Below are positions 35,346 to 43,437 of a stretch of DNA of 50,179 bases, piece by piece; within the stretch, counting starts at the first letter, position 1; each line of letters begins with the position of its first letter. Source of the stretch: Lysobacterales bacterium (GTDB lineage: Bacteria; Pseudomonadota; Gammaproteobacteria; Xanthomonadales; SZUA-36). Below the pieces are notes generated by a model that had not been told where the DNA came from, searched no databases, and was given only the letters and a program-made list of their open reading frames with translations. A program made the position numbers and the translations under genes. The stretch spans positions 59,328 through 109,506 of the forward strand of contig WVWV01000146.1 in NCBI GenBank assembly GCA_011773845.1, read 5' to 3'.

Positions 35346-37379
35346 TCAATCCTGCTCCGGCAGCTTGAAATCGTCGACCGTGCCGCGCAGCCTCAATACG
35401 AGGTCGGCCAGGTTGTCGACCGCCTGTGCAGTCTGATCGGTGCCGACGGATCCGGTTTCCGAGACATCACGGATCTGCTGCATCAGGCCGGAGATCCGGG
35501 TGGCCGACTCGGAGTGCTCGTGGGCTGCGGCGGCGATGTCCTCGATCAGGTCGGCCAGTTCGAGCGAAGACTGCTCGATCCGATCCAGGGCGGCGCCCGC
35601 ATCTTCCGCCAACTGCGCTCCGCTGACCACCTCGGAGGTGGTGGACTCCATGGAATGGATGGCCTCGGCGGTATCTGCCTGGATGGTCTGGACCAGGGTT
35701 TCGATCCGGCGCGTGGCGCGGGCGGCGCGCTCGGAAAGCTGTTGCACCTCGTCGGCTACCACCGCAAAGCCTTTGCCTGCGCCGCCGGCGGAAGCCGCCT
35801 GGATGGCGGCATTGAGTGCCAGCACGTTGGTTTGCTCGGCAAGGTCGTTGATCAGCCCCACGATGTCCCCGATTTCCTGCGAGGACTCGCCGAGCCGCTT
35901 GATGCGCTTCGACGTCTGCTGGATTTGTTCTCGGATATTGTCCATGCCGGCGATGGTGGCGCGGGCCTGGTCGCCGCCCTGGTGAGCGGTTGCGACCGAC
36001 TGGCGGGCCACCTCGCTGGATTCTCGCGAGCGCGTGGCCATGGCATCGAAAGATTGCGCCATCTCGAGGATGCCATCGGTCGCCTCGCCAATCTGGAGAG
36101 ACTGCCTGCCGGCGGCCTCGGCGAGCTCGGAGGTGGAAGCGCGCGTCGATTGCGCGCTCTCGGCAACTGCGGTCGCGGTGTCGTTGATATCGCGTACGAC
36201 GCGGCGCAGCCGCGCCACGGCATCGTTGATCGCCTCGGCGATGGTGCGCGTCACCTCGTCCGTGAAACCGACGTGCACCGTCAGGTCGCCATCGGCCAGC
36301 GACTTGAGCTCGTCGAGCAGTTGCTGGATGGCGTTTTGGTTGCGCCGGTTGCTGAGCATCGCGTGAGCGGCGCGCCGCCGCTCCGTGGCGATGACCGTGA
36401 TGGCCAACAACGCGCCAAGGCCGAGCGCCACCGCCAGGCCCGCCAGGCCGGAACGCAGTGAGGGCCATGGCTGCGCCTGCACAAGGTCCGCTGCCGCCTT
36501 GATGATGGCATCCGCCCCCGCGAGCGCGTCCCGGCTGGCAAGCGCGATTCCGTCCGCCGCGCTTCGCGCTTCGGACAGGACGCTGGCCGAGCCGATGACG
36601 GTCTGCAACTGCGGGCGCGCTTCCTCGAAACCGCGGCGGACGCCGACCAGCAGCTCGAGCGCCTGCTCGTTACGGATCGGAGCCATGCCAAGCTTGGTGT
36701 TGCCTTGCAGCAAGGCCGACAATGCGGTATCGAACTGCCCCGTCTCGGCCGCCAGGCGCTCCGCCTGAGCCAATGACTCGTTACCGCCCTGCAGTATTTC
36801 CCGAACGCTGGCCAGCATGGAGCCGGCCAGGTTCTGTTGGCCTGCAATCACCACCCATTGCCGGCCAGGGGCGGCGGCCAGCGCCAGTTCCCGCATGGCA
36901 TGACCGATCTCGTCCTGGATGCGCGGCAAGGTCGTTGTCACTGCATCGCCGGCTTGGTGCGCGAACAGCAGCTGGGATTCGCTGGCGATGAGGGTTTGGA
37001 CGTGTTCAGCGATGCGCTCCAAGGGCGCTCGCATCCCGTCCAGGTGGGGTCGGGCCGCCGCGGGGAGGGCGGGCAGGCCCGTCCCTGGAGCGCCATCACG
37101 CAGAATGGCCATGCGGTCGTCAATGCGCGTCGGTGCGTCGGCGAGTTCCTGCAGGGCCTGCTGACTGCCACCCGCCGCCTCACTGGCCAATTCGACCAGT
37201 TGCTGCGATCCGTCCCGAACAGCCATCGCCAGCCGTACCCATTCCCGTGCGTGGCGCGAATCGCGCTCCAGCAGGAAAAACGTCACTGCCGTAAACAGCA
37301 GCGCGAGCAGGAGCAGCACGCTGACGGCGACTATTGGCCAGGAGCGGCCGGCTGCTTCCCGTCGTGCCGTATTCGACAT
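35346..37379 (-). CDS. pilJ: PilJ, methyl-accepting chemoreceptor of twitching motility
   Basis: 677 aa. TM1 (about 15-37, IVAVSVLLLLALLFTAVTFF), a large periplasmic PilJ-type sensor region, TM2 (about 308-328, GLAGLAVALGLGALLAITVI), HAMP, and a cytoplasmic coiled-coil whose hairpin tip (about 510-545) reads GLINDLAEQTNVLALNAAIQ then GKGFAVVADEV. In P. aeruginosa PilJ senses pilin/surface contact and feeds ChpA through PilI. The operon has no methyltransferase (pilK) or methylesterase (chpB) gene, so its adaptation enzymes, if any, are elsewhere. It starts 3 nt after pilI. Confidence 0.93.
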   Translation of the reverse strand: MSNTARREAAGRSWPIVAVSVLLLLALLFTAVTFFLLERDSRHAREWVRLAMAVRDGSQQLVELASEAAGGSQQALQELADAPTRIDDRMAILRDGAPGTGLPALPAAARPHLDGMRAPLERIAEHVQTLIASESQLLFAHQAGDAVTTTLPRIQDEIGHAMRELALAAAPGRQWVVIAGQQNLAGSMLASVREILQGGNESLAQAERLAAETGQFDTALSALLQGNTKLGMAPIRNEQALELLVGVRRGFEEARPQLQTVIGSASVLSEARSAADGIALASRDALAGADAIIKAAADLVQAQPWPSLRSGLAGLAVALGLGALLAITVIATERRRAAHAMLSNRRNQNAIQQLLDELKSLADGDLTVHVGFTDEVTRTIAEAINDAVARLRRVVRDINDTATAVAESAQSTRASTSELAEAAGRQSLQIGEATDGILEMAQSFDAMATRSRESSEVARQSVATAHQGGDQARATIAGMDNIREQIQQTSKRIKRLGESSQEIGDIVGLINDLAEQTNVLALNAAIQAASAGGAGKGFAVVADEVQQLSERAARATRRIETLVQTIQADTAEAIHSMESTTSEVVSGAQLAEDAGAALDRIEQSSLELADLIEDIAAAAHEHSESATRISGLMQQIRDVSETGSVGTDQTAQAVDNLADLVLRLRGTVDDFKLPEQD

Positions 37380-37382
37380 GTC

Positions 37383-37934
37383 TTAGTGCTCCCGGTTGGC
37401 CGCGCCGTTGAGGAAATCCGGGTCGCGCAACAGGATGTCGAGGTCCAGTTCCTGCCACGTTTCCTTGCCTGAACGGCGCTGTTGGCGGACATAAGGGCGC
37501 AGTGGGGAGCTCTCGGCCAGGGTGGACTCCCCCACGTCATCGGCAACGAAATGCCGCTGCCCGAAAACCTCGTCCACCATCAGTCCCAGTGGCCGGTCGC
37601 GCAGGGTCGCGGCGAGCAGCCGGCTGCGGCCGGTGGCCGTACTCGACTTGCCACTCAGGAAACCGGGTAGATCAATGACCGTCATCAGTTCGCCTCGCAC
37701 ATTGGCGAGCCCCATGAGCCATGGCTTGGTGCCGGGTACCGGCGTGATCGGCGGCAGCGGCAGGAACTGATGCACATGGTCGATGCCGCAGGTGACGCGC
37801 GCATCGGCCATGCGAAAAATCACGCCCACCCATTCGCCCCGTTTCATTTCGCCGCTGCCACGCCCCGGCTCGTATTCCGCGGCACGCGTCTGGTAGTGAA
37901 GCAGCTTTTCGAACGGGCCTTGCGGGTCTGGCAT
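37383..37934 (-). CDS. pilI: PilI, CheW-like coupling protein
   Basis: 183 aa CheW domain (GVIFRMADARVTCGIDHVHQ, WLMGLANVRGELMTVIDLPG, LGLMVDEVFGQRHF). It links PilJ to ChpA. An extended N-terminus (about 1-35) precedes the fold. It is 58 nt downstream of pilG and 3 nt upstream of pilJ. In P. aeruginosa pilH lies between pilG and pilI; here the 58-nt gap has no room for it. Confidence 0.9.
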   Translation of the reverse strand: MPDPQGPFEKLLHYQTRAAEYEPGRGSGEMKRGEWVGVIFRMADARVTCGIDHVHQFLPLPPITPVPGTKPWLMGLANVRGELMTVIDLPGFLSGKSSTATGRSRLLAATLRDRPLGLMVDEVFGQRHFVADDVGESTLAESSPLRPYVRQQRRSGKETWQELDLDILLRDPDFLNGAANREH

Positions 37935-37992
37935 GCGGGGTTACCTCACTGCACCTGGGTTACGGTGAAGACGCTCGCTCGCCGCAATGGCT

Positions 37993-38418
37993 TCAGCCGG
38001 CGTATTGCTTGACGGCGACCAGCAATTCCTCGCGCGTGAAGGGCTTGGTCAGGTATTGGTCTGAGCCCACCACCCGGCCACGCGCACGGTCGAAGAGGCC
38101 GTCCTTGCTGGTGAGCATCACGACGGGGATGTCCCTGAATTCGGGATTGTTCTTGATGATGGCGGTGGTCTGATAGCCATCCAGGCGGGGCATCATGATG
38201 TCCACGAACACCATGCTGGGACGGTGCCGGGTGATCTTGGACAGCGCCTCGAAGCCATTCTCGGCGGTTACGACCTGATAACCCTCGTTGCTGAGCATGG
38301 TCTCCGCCGAGCGACGGATGGTGGCGCTGTCGTCAACGACGAGGATGCAAGGCGTGGTGCGGCCTTCGGAGGACCCTTCGCCCGCCTGCGAACGCTCTGG
38401 AGTTTCGGTCTTTGCCAT
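37993..38418 (-). CDS. pilG: PilG, single-domain response regulator
   Basis: 141 aa from the ATG at 38418; a longer frame to 38466 adds unlike residues. Receiver domain with phospho-Asp in VFVDIMMPRLDGYQTTAIIK, acidic pair in VVDDS, and Lys in YLTKPFTREELL. The long identity with PilG (MLTSKDGLFDRARGRVVGSD) marks it as PilG rather than PilH. About 30 extra polar residues precede the domain. PilG is the ChpA output that promotes pilus extension and, in pseudomonads, adenylate cyclase activity. It is first in the operon. Confidence 0.92.
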   Translation of the reverse strand: MAKTETPERSQAGEGSSEGRTTPCILVVDDSATIRRSAETMLSNEGYQVVTAENGFEALSKITRHRPSMVFVDIMMPRLDGYQTTAIIKNNPEFRDIPVVMLTSKDGLFDRARGRVVGSDQYLTKPFTREELLVAVKQYAG

Positions 38419-38466
38419 GGTGCATTGCCTGCCTGCAAGCCTGCGATGCCCGCCGACCCGCAGCAT

Positions 38467-38490
38467 AAAAATGGGCCGGTCCCGCCGGCC
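38467..38490 (-). terminator. Terminator-like hairpin in the pilG leader
   Basis: Minus-strand stem GGCCGG / CCGGCC with 5-nt loop, then CA and TTTTT, 49 nt upstream of the pilG ATG. No minus-strand gene precedes it, so it may be an attenuator or the end of a short RNA. It is flanked directly by the 14-bp palindrome at 38491-38504. Confidence 0.45.
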
Positions 38491-38504
38491 TTCAGACGTC
38501 TGAA
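38491..38504. promoter_or_regulatory. Perfect 14-bp palindrome in the pilG/gshB intergenic region
   Basis: TTCAGACGTCTGAA is exactly self-complementary, a shape expected of a dimeric-repressor operator. It lies between divergent pilG and gshB. The bound protein, if any, is unknown. Confidence 0.4.
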
Positions 38505-38615
38505 ACCTAGTCTAACCGCAGATTTCAGCGTGCACCAGATCAACACGGCGCGGCCGGCACGCTTCGCTTCGCGGCGGGCATGTTCAAAATCAAGGGGATA
38601 CGCGCAAACGAAAGG

Positions 38616-38645
38616 CTGGCACCACAACCCGCCCGGCAGGATAAT
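38616..38645 (+). promoter_or_regulatory. Predicted gshB promoter
   Basis: CTGGCA (-35, 38616-38621), 18-bp spacer, GATAAT (-10, 38640-38645); start predicted near 38652, 14 nt before the gshB ATG, with AAGGG in between as ribosome site. Confidence 0.45.
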
Positions 38646-38665
38646 GGGCGCAGCCCAAGGGTGAA

Positions 38666-39658
38666 ATGCAGATGCCTGACAACAAAGCACGCGCCGGGCG
38701 CCCGGTGCGGACCGGCGTGGTCATGGACCCCATCGCCGGGATCAAGGTTCACAAGGACTCGACGTTCGCAATGCTGCTCGAGGCCCAGCGCCGCGGTCAT
38801 GACGTGTACTACATGGAGCCCGCCGATGTGCAGGTGGCGGACGGCCAGGCCATGGCCAGCATGCGCCGCATCGAGGTGCGCGACGATCCGGCGGATTGGT
38901 TCAGTCTCGAGGCCGCAGAGCAAATGCCGCTGGCCGCCCTGGACCTGGTGCTGATGCGCCGCGACCCGCCGTTCGACATGGATTATGTGTACCTGACCTA
39001 CATCCTCGAGTTGGCGGAGCGCCAGGGCGTGATGGTCATCAACCGGCCGGCCAGCCTGCGTGATGCCAATGAGAAGTTCTTCATCAGCCGCTTTCCGCAA
39101 TGCTGTGTGCCCATGGTGATCACGCGCCGGGCCGCGGAGATCACGGCCTTCGTTGCCCAGCATGGCCGCGCGGTGGTCAAGCCCCTGGATGGCATGGGGG
39201 GCGACTCGGTGTTCCAGTTGAACCCGGGCGACCCCAACCTGAATGTGATTCTCGAGAGCATCACGCACCATGAACGGCAACTGGTGATGGCGCAGCAGTT
39301 CATCCCCGAAATCCGGGACGGTGACAAGCGGATCCTGCTGATCGATGGTGCGCCGGTGCCATACGCATTGGCCCGGTTTCCCGGCCAGGGCGATTTTCGG
39401 GGCAACCTCGCCAAGGGCGGGACCGGCAAGGGCGTGCCGCTCAGTGAGCGCGACCACTGGGTATGTGAACAGGTCGGCCCGGTGTTGCGCGACATGGGTA
39501 TCCTGTTCGCGGGCCTGGATGTCATCGGCGATTGGCTCTCGGAGATCAACGTGACCAGCCCGACCTGCATTCGGGAACTCGACGCCGAATACGGGCTCAA
39601 TATTGCCGGACAGATGTTCGATGCCGCGGAGGCCAGGCTGGATGGCGACGCTCGCTAG
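38666..39658 (+). CDS. gshB: Glutathione synthetase
   Basis: 330 aa, ATP-grasp fold. It joins gamma-glutamylcysteine and glycine. Visible are MDPIAGIKVHKDSTFAMLLE, LMRRDPPFDMDYVYLTYILE, NRPASLRDANEKFF, VVKPLDGMGGDSVF, and a C-terminal GLDVIGDWLSEINVTSPTCI with the metal-binding E and N. Start at the ATG 38666 (38672 also possible). It is first of a plus-strand run gshB-tonB-yqgE-ruvX-pyrB, and the tonB start overlaps it by 17 nt. Confidence 0.97.
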   Translation: MQMPDNKARAGRPVRTGVVMDPIAGIKVHKDSTFAMLLEAQRRGHDVYYMEPADVQVADGQAMASMRRIEVRDDPADWFSLEAAEQMPLAALDLVLMRRDPPFDMDYVYLTYILELAERQGVMVINRPASLRDANEKFFISRFPQCCVPMVITRRAAEITAFVAQHGRAVVKPLDGMGGDSVFQLNPGDPNLNVILESITHHERQLVMAQQFIPEIRDGDKRILLIDGAPVPYALARFPGQGDFRGNLAKGGTGKGVPLSERDHWVCEQVGPVLRDMGILFAGLDVIGDWLSEINVTSPTCIRELDAEYGLNIAGQMFDAAEARLDGDAR

Positions 39659-40502
39659 CCGTTGGTTGAATGACCGCTTCACCGTGAGCCTGATGCTCGC
39701 CCTCGGGCTGCACGTGCTCGTCATCCTGGCGCTGGGTTTCGGGTTGGAATTCAAGCCGCTGCAGCGGGCCGCCGAGACGCTCGACGTGGTGCTGGTGAAC
39801 TGGCGTTCGGAAACGCCCCCGGAGCAGGCGGAACTGCTGGCCCAGGCCTCGCAGCAGGGCGGTAGCGATGCCCCGGAGGTGGAGCGGCCCTCGCAGAACC
39901 TGTCCAGCTTCATTCCCGCCGAAAGTCCGGCCGATCAACCGCTGGAGAGCGAGGCCTCGCAGCCGTCGCTGGCCGAGCCTGAGCAGCAGCGGGTGGTGGA
40001 ACAGCAGGCGGATGGCACGCCGATCGAGGAACGGACCCGTCCGGAACGGCTCGAGCCAATGCCCACCGCCGCGGACCTCCGGCGTCAGAGCATGCGGATC
40101 GCCGAATTGCAGCAAATGCTGCAGCGCGATGAGCAGTGGCGTTCGCAACTGCCGCGCCGCCGGTTCATCTCGGCCAACACCCGTGAGTATGAATTTGCCA
40201 GCTACATGCAGGCCTGGGTGGCCAAGGTGGAACGGGTGGGAAACCTGAATTACCCGCCCGAGGTTCGGCGCCTGAAACTGGTCGGCGACCTGCTGCTCAC
40301 GGTCGGCATCAACAAGGATGGCACCGTGGAAAGCATCAACCTGCGGCGCGGATCCGGTTTTCCCGAGCTGGACGAGGCAGCGATCCGCATCGTGCGCATG
40401 GCGGCACCCTACGCGCCTTTGCCACCCAATATTCGCGAGCACGTGGATGTGCTGCATATCACGCGCACCTGGAAGTTCACCTCCGGTTACGGCTTCGAGT
40501 GA
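39642..40502 (+). CDS. TonB-family energy transducer (TonB3-like)
   Basis: 286 aa. One N-terminal transmembrane helix (about 16-36, VSLMLALGLHVLVILALGFG), a Gln/Glu/Pro-rich periplasmic spacer (about 60-150), and a C-terminal TonB domain (about 190-280: WVAKVERVGNLNYPPEVRRL, VESINLRRGSGFPELDEAAI). No exbB or exbD gene is nearby. The position between gshB and yqgE is that of TonB3 (PA0406) of P. aeruginosa, reported to be needed for normal twitching. GGAGG lies 8-13 nt before the ATG at 39642. Confidence 0.87.
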   Translation: MATLASRWLNDRFTVSLMLALGLHVLVILALGFGLEFKPLQRAAETLDVVLVNWRSETPPEQAELLAQASQQGGSDAPEVERPSQNLSSFIPAESPADQPLESEASQPSLAEPEQQRVVEQQADGTPIEERTRPERLEPMPTAADLRRQSMRIAELQQMLQRDEQWRSQLPRRRFISANTREYEFASYMQAWVAKVERVGNLNYPPEVRRLKLVGDLLLTVGINKDGTVESINLRRGSGFPELDEAAIRIVRMAAPYAPLPPNIREHVDVLHITRTWKFTSGYGFE

Positions 40503-40542
40503 ATACTTGACTTGCGCCCACCGAGGCGCCAGATTTGGAGAC

Positions 40543-41124
40543 ATGGGCGAGTTCTCATCAGGGCAGTTCCACGGGTACCTGGACCAGCACCTTCTGATCG
40601 CCATGCCCGGCATGCTGGATCCCAACTTCGAACGCAGCGTGACCCTCATGTGCCAGCACTCCGAGGAAGGGGCAATCGGCATCACCATCAACAAATTGTC
40701 GAAGTTCACGGTGGGCGAAGTCCTCGAGCAACTGGGCATCGAGTGCCGGGATCGGGCGCTGAGTGATGCCCCGGTATTGCAGGGTGGCCCGGTCAACACG
40801 GACCGCGGTTTCGTCCTGCACACGCCGATGCCCGGGTTCGAGTCGAGCCTGGAAATCAGTTCCGAAATCATGGTGACCACTTCGCGTGATGTGCTGGTTG
40901 CCATCGCCGAGGGCGAGGGCCCGGAGCAGTTCCTGGTGGCATTGGGGTATGCCGGTTGGGGCGATGGCCAGCTCGAGTCGGAGCTGCGCGACCACGCCTG
41001 GCTGTCCGTGCCCGTCGACCGGGCAATCGTGTTCGACCTGCCGCTCAAGGACCGCTGGCAGGAAGCGGTATCCAAGCTCGGGGTAGAACTTCATCATCTG
41101 CACGGAGCCGGTGGGAGTGCCTGA
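40543..41124 (+). CDS. yqgE: YqgE/AlgH family protein (UPF0301)
   Basis: 193 aa, family length. Motifs: HLLIAMPGMLDPNFERSVTL, HSEEGAIGITINK, VLQGGPVNTDRGFVLH, LGYAGWGDGQLESELRDHAW. The fold is known but the molecular role is not; in Pseudomonas the homologue AlgH affects alginate and other traits. GGAG precedes the ATG at 40543 closely. The 3' end overlaps ruvX by 14 nt. Confidence 0.93.
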   Translation: MGEFSSGQFHGYLDQHLLIAMPGMLDPNFERSVTLMCQHSEEGAIGITINKLSKFTVGEVLEQLGIECRDRALSDAPVLQGGPVNTDRGFVLHTPMPGFESSLEISSEIMVTTSRDVLVAIAEGEGPEQFLVALGYAGWGDGQLESELRDHAWLSVPVDRAIVFDLPLKDRWQEAVSKLGVELHHLHGAGGSA

Positions 41125-41572
41125 ACCTGCAGTGCCGCAAGGCACGTTGCTGGCATTCGACTTCGGGCGCAGGCGGATTGGCATCGCGGTCGGGCAGACG
41201 ACGACCTTCACGGCCACCGCATTGACCACCGTGCGCTGCACCGAGACGCCCGACTGGCGGCACATTAAGAAACTCATCGATGACTGGCGACCGGCAGCCC
41301 TGGTGGTCGGCTTGCCACTGGCCTCCGACGGCAGCGAGACCGACATGTCGGCGGCGGCGCGGCGTTTTGGGGCGGAGCTCGCGGAGCGGTTCGGGTTGCC
41401 CATCATCCATGCCGACGAGCGGCTCACCTCGAGGCAGGCGAACACGGAGTTCGCCGCCCAGCGTGCCGCCGGGCAGGCCCGCCGCCGCGACGCCAGCCGG
41501 CTGGATGCCATGGCGGCCAAAATCCTGCTGGAAAACTGGTTACAATCCCTAGCGGCGCGCGAGCGCCGTTAG
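41111..41572 (+). CDS. ruvX: Putative pre-16S rRNA nuclease / Holliday-junction-resolvase-like RuvX (YqgF)
   Basis: 153 aa, RNase H-like fold. Visible are LLAFDFGRRRIGIAVGQT (first Asp), VVGLPLASDGSETDMSAAAR, and IIHADERLTSRQANTEF with the acidic DER, then the C-terminal Asp in RRRDASRLDAMAAKILLENW. It matures the 5' end of 16S rRNA in E. coli. It starts with GTG (41111, or 41117 which has better-spaced GGAG) inside the yqgE 3' end. The yqgE-ruvX pairing is widespread. Confidence 0.94.
   Translation: MGVPEPAVPQGTLLAFDFGRRRIGIAVGQTTTFTATALTTVRCTETPDWRHIKKLIDDWRPAALVVGLPLASDGSETDMSAAARRFGAELAERFGLPIIHADERLTSRQANTEFAAQRAAGQARRRDASRLDAMAAKILLENWLQSLAARERR
41541..41570 (+). promoter_or_regulatory. 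Possible pyrB -10 box and leader stem-loop
   Basis: TACAAT (41541-41546) would start transcription near 41553, at the foot of an 8-bp stem (41551-41558 / 41563-41570, one G-U pair) capped by a GCGA tetraloop, 16 nt before the pyrB ATG. No -35 match. It lies inside the ruvX 3' end. Confidence 0.3.
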
Positions 41573-41586
41573 CCCGGGGGCCGTTG

Positions 41587-42501
41587 ATGGTGCAGCCTCT
41601 CGAACACCTGCTGGACATCGAATCGCTGGACACAGTCCGCATCCGCTCCTTGCTGGAACGCGCCGCCGTCATTCGTGCCAAGCCCCGGCGCTACCGCGAT
41701 GCTGGCGCTGGCCGGTTGCTGGTCAACCTGTTCTACGAGCCGAGCACGCGCACCCGCTTCTCATTCGAGATCGCCGCTTTGCGGCTTGGCATGCAGGTGG
41801 TGAACTTCGCTGCTGCAGGCAGTTCGGTGAGCAAGGGGGAGACGCTGCTGGATTCATTCAAGACGCTGGAGGCGATGGGCGCCGGCATCATCGTGGTGCG
41901 ACACCCTGACAACGGCGCGGTGGCCGGGCTGGCGGCGGCCGCTGGAGCGCACACACGCGTGATCAATGCCGGTGACGGCAGCCACGCGCATCCATCGCAG
42001 GCCCTGCTGGATGCGTTCACCCTGCAGCAGCATTTCGAGGATCTGTCCGCCATCAGGATCCTGATTGCCGGCGATTTGCGTCACTCGCGGGTAACGCGTT
42101 CCGACCTGGCCATCTTTCGTAAGCTGGGCGTCGGCGAGGTGCGGTTGGCCGCGCCGCCACAGCTGCAGCCCGACCAGCGCACCAGCGCGGGCGCGGCGAT
42201 TCACGAACGCCTGGAGGATGCGCTCGACGGCGTCAACGCCGTCATGATGCTGCGCATCCAGCGTGAGCGCCAGGCGCAATCGGCATTGCCGGATGCGGTG
42301 GCCTATCACCGCGAGTGGGGGTTGACGGCCGAACGCCTCGCGCTGGCGGCGCCGGACTGCATCGTCATGCATCCAGGCCCGATGAACCGTGGCGTGGAGA
42401 TCGCCTCGGAGGTGGCCGACGGGCCACAGTCGGTCATTCTGGAGCAGGTTCGCAACGGCGTGTGGATGCGCATGGCCATCCTGGAGGCCATGCTGGCCTG
42501 A
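41587..42501 (+). CDS. pyrB: Aspartate carbamoyltransferase catalytic chain
   Basis: 304 aa. It condenses carbamoyl phosphate and aspartate, the committed step of pyrimidine synthesis. Phosphate-binding YEPSTRTRFSFEIAALRLG, GSSVSKGETLLDSFKTLEAM, DGSHAHPSQALLDAF and the late CIVMHPGPMNRGVEIASEV are all present. Start at ATG 41587 rather than the TTG at 41584. In pseudomonads pyrR precedes and a pyrC-like gene follows pyrB. Neither is here: ruvX ends 14 nt upstream and the next gene is convergent gloA. Confidence 0.97.
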   Translation: MVQPLEHLLDIESLDTVRIRSLLERAAVIRAKPRRYRDAGAGRLLVNLFYEPSTRTRFSFEIAALRLGMQVVNFAAAGSSVSKGETLLDSFKTLEAMGAGIIVVRHPDNGAVAGLAAAAGAHTRVINAGDGSHAHPSQALLDAFTLQQHFEDLSAIRILIAGDLRHSRVTRSDLAIFRKLGVGEVRLAAPPQLQPDQRTSAGAAIHERLEDALDGVNAVMMLRIQRERQAQSALPDAVAYHREWGLTAERLALAAPDCIVMHPGPMNRGVEIASEVADGPQSVILEQVRNGVWMRMAILEAMLA

Positions 42502-42545
42502 TTCGGGGCTGCGGGTTCACGCCCGCGTCACAGCCTGCCCGGGAA

Positions 42546-42971
42546 TCACCACTCCCCCTGGTTGGGCATCGATGCCCATGGCTCGCGGACGGGCAGCGCC
42601 GCCCCCGCCTGCAGCAGTTCAATCGAAATGCCGTCCGGCGACCGCACGAAAGCCATACGACCGTCGCGCGGTGGCCGGCTGATCACAACCCCGGCATCCA
42701 CCAGCCGCTGGCACGCCGCGTAGATGTCCTCGACGGCATACGCGACGTGACCGAAATTGCGCCCACCGCTCAGTTCCTCGGGGTCCCAGTTCCAGGTCAG
42801 CTCGAGTTGGGCGGACTCGTCACCGGGCGCGGCCAGGAACACCAGGGTGTAGCGTCCCGCAGGGTAGTCGCGGCGGCGCACTTCGACCAGCCCGAGCCGC
42901 TCGCAGAAAAACTCCAGGGCGGCCGGCAGGTCCGAGACGCGCAGCATCGTGTGCAGGTATTTCATCTTCAT
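42546..42971 (-). CDS. gloA: Lactoylglutathione lyase (glyoxalase I)
   Basis: 141 aa from the ATG at 42971. Two beta-alpha-beta-beta-beta modules with the four metal ligands: His in KYLHTMLRV, Glu in [10 protein letters not shown], His in [12 protein letters not shown], Glu in GISIELLQ. It isomerises the methylglyoxal-glutathione hemithioacetal, consistent with gshB a few kilobases away. The length agrees with the bacterial Ni/Co-dependent enzyme (about 135 aa), but the metal cannot be proved by sequence. Confidence 0.93.
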   Translation of the reverse strand: MKMKYLHTMLRVSDLPAALEFFCERLGLVEVRRRDYPAGRYTLVFLAAPGDESAQLELTWNWDPEELSGGRNFGHVAYAVEDIYAACQRLVDAGVVISRPPRDGRMAFVRSPDGISIELLQAGAALPVREPWASMPNQGEW

Positions 42972-43014
42972 GCCCCAGTGTTTATGCTGCACCAGTCTAC
43001 CCGGGATCCCGCTG

Positions 43015-43437
43015 ATGCAAGAACCGCGCGCTCACAATCGAAGGGAACTGGTACGCGAGTCCCTGATGTTCCAGCTCAAGCTGATGGCAGATGGCTTCAG
43101 GGATGTGTTGTTGCTGCCCGTCTCCCTGGCCGCAACCGCGATCGGCTTGTTGCGCGGTGGCACGGAGCCGGATCGGGAGTTCAGACGGGTGATCGAACTG
43201 GGCCGACGCTCTGAGCAGTGGATCAACCTGTTCGGTGCCCATGCGCCGCTGGAGGAGGCGGGACACGCCGGTTCCATCGACCGGATCCTGGACCGGGCCG
43301 AGCAAGTCCTGCGGGACCAGGTGCGCCAGGGCGGCATCTCGGAATCGGCCTCGCAGGCCATCCAGCGGGCACTGGATGCCGTACACCATAAAGCGCAGGA
43401 TGGCCGCGGGGGCGGCCCCCCCGACGCAGCTCAGTAA
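43015..43437 (+). CDS. Hypothetical protein with one hydrophobic segment
   Basis: 140 aa; I do not recognise the family. A basic N-terminus (about 1-25) precedes a hydrophobic segment (about 37-52, [16 protein letters not shown]), then a hydrophilic helical tail (about 60-140) containing [20 protein letters not shown] and ending in a Gly/Pro-rich stretch. A single-pass or membrane-associated protein is likely. Codon use agrees with its neighbours. It is divergent from gloA, and its last 7 nt overlap the convergent CBS gene. Confidence 0.65.
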   Translation: MQEPRAHNRRELVRESLMFQLKLMADGFRDVLLLPVSLAATAIGLLRGGTEPDREFRRVIELGRRSEQWINLFGAHAPLEEAGHAGSIDRILDRAEQVLRDQVRQGGISESASQAIQRALDAVHHKAQDGRGGGPPDAAQ

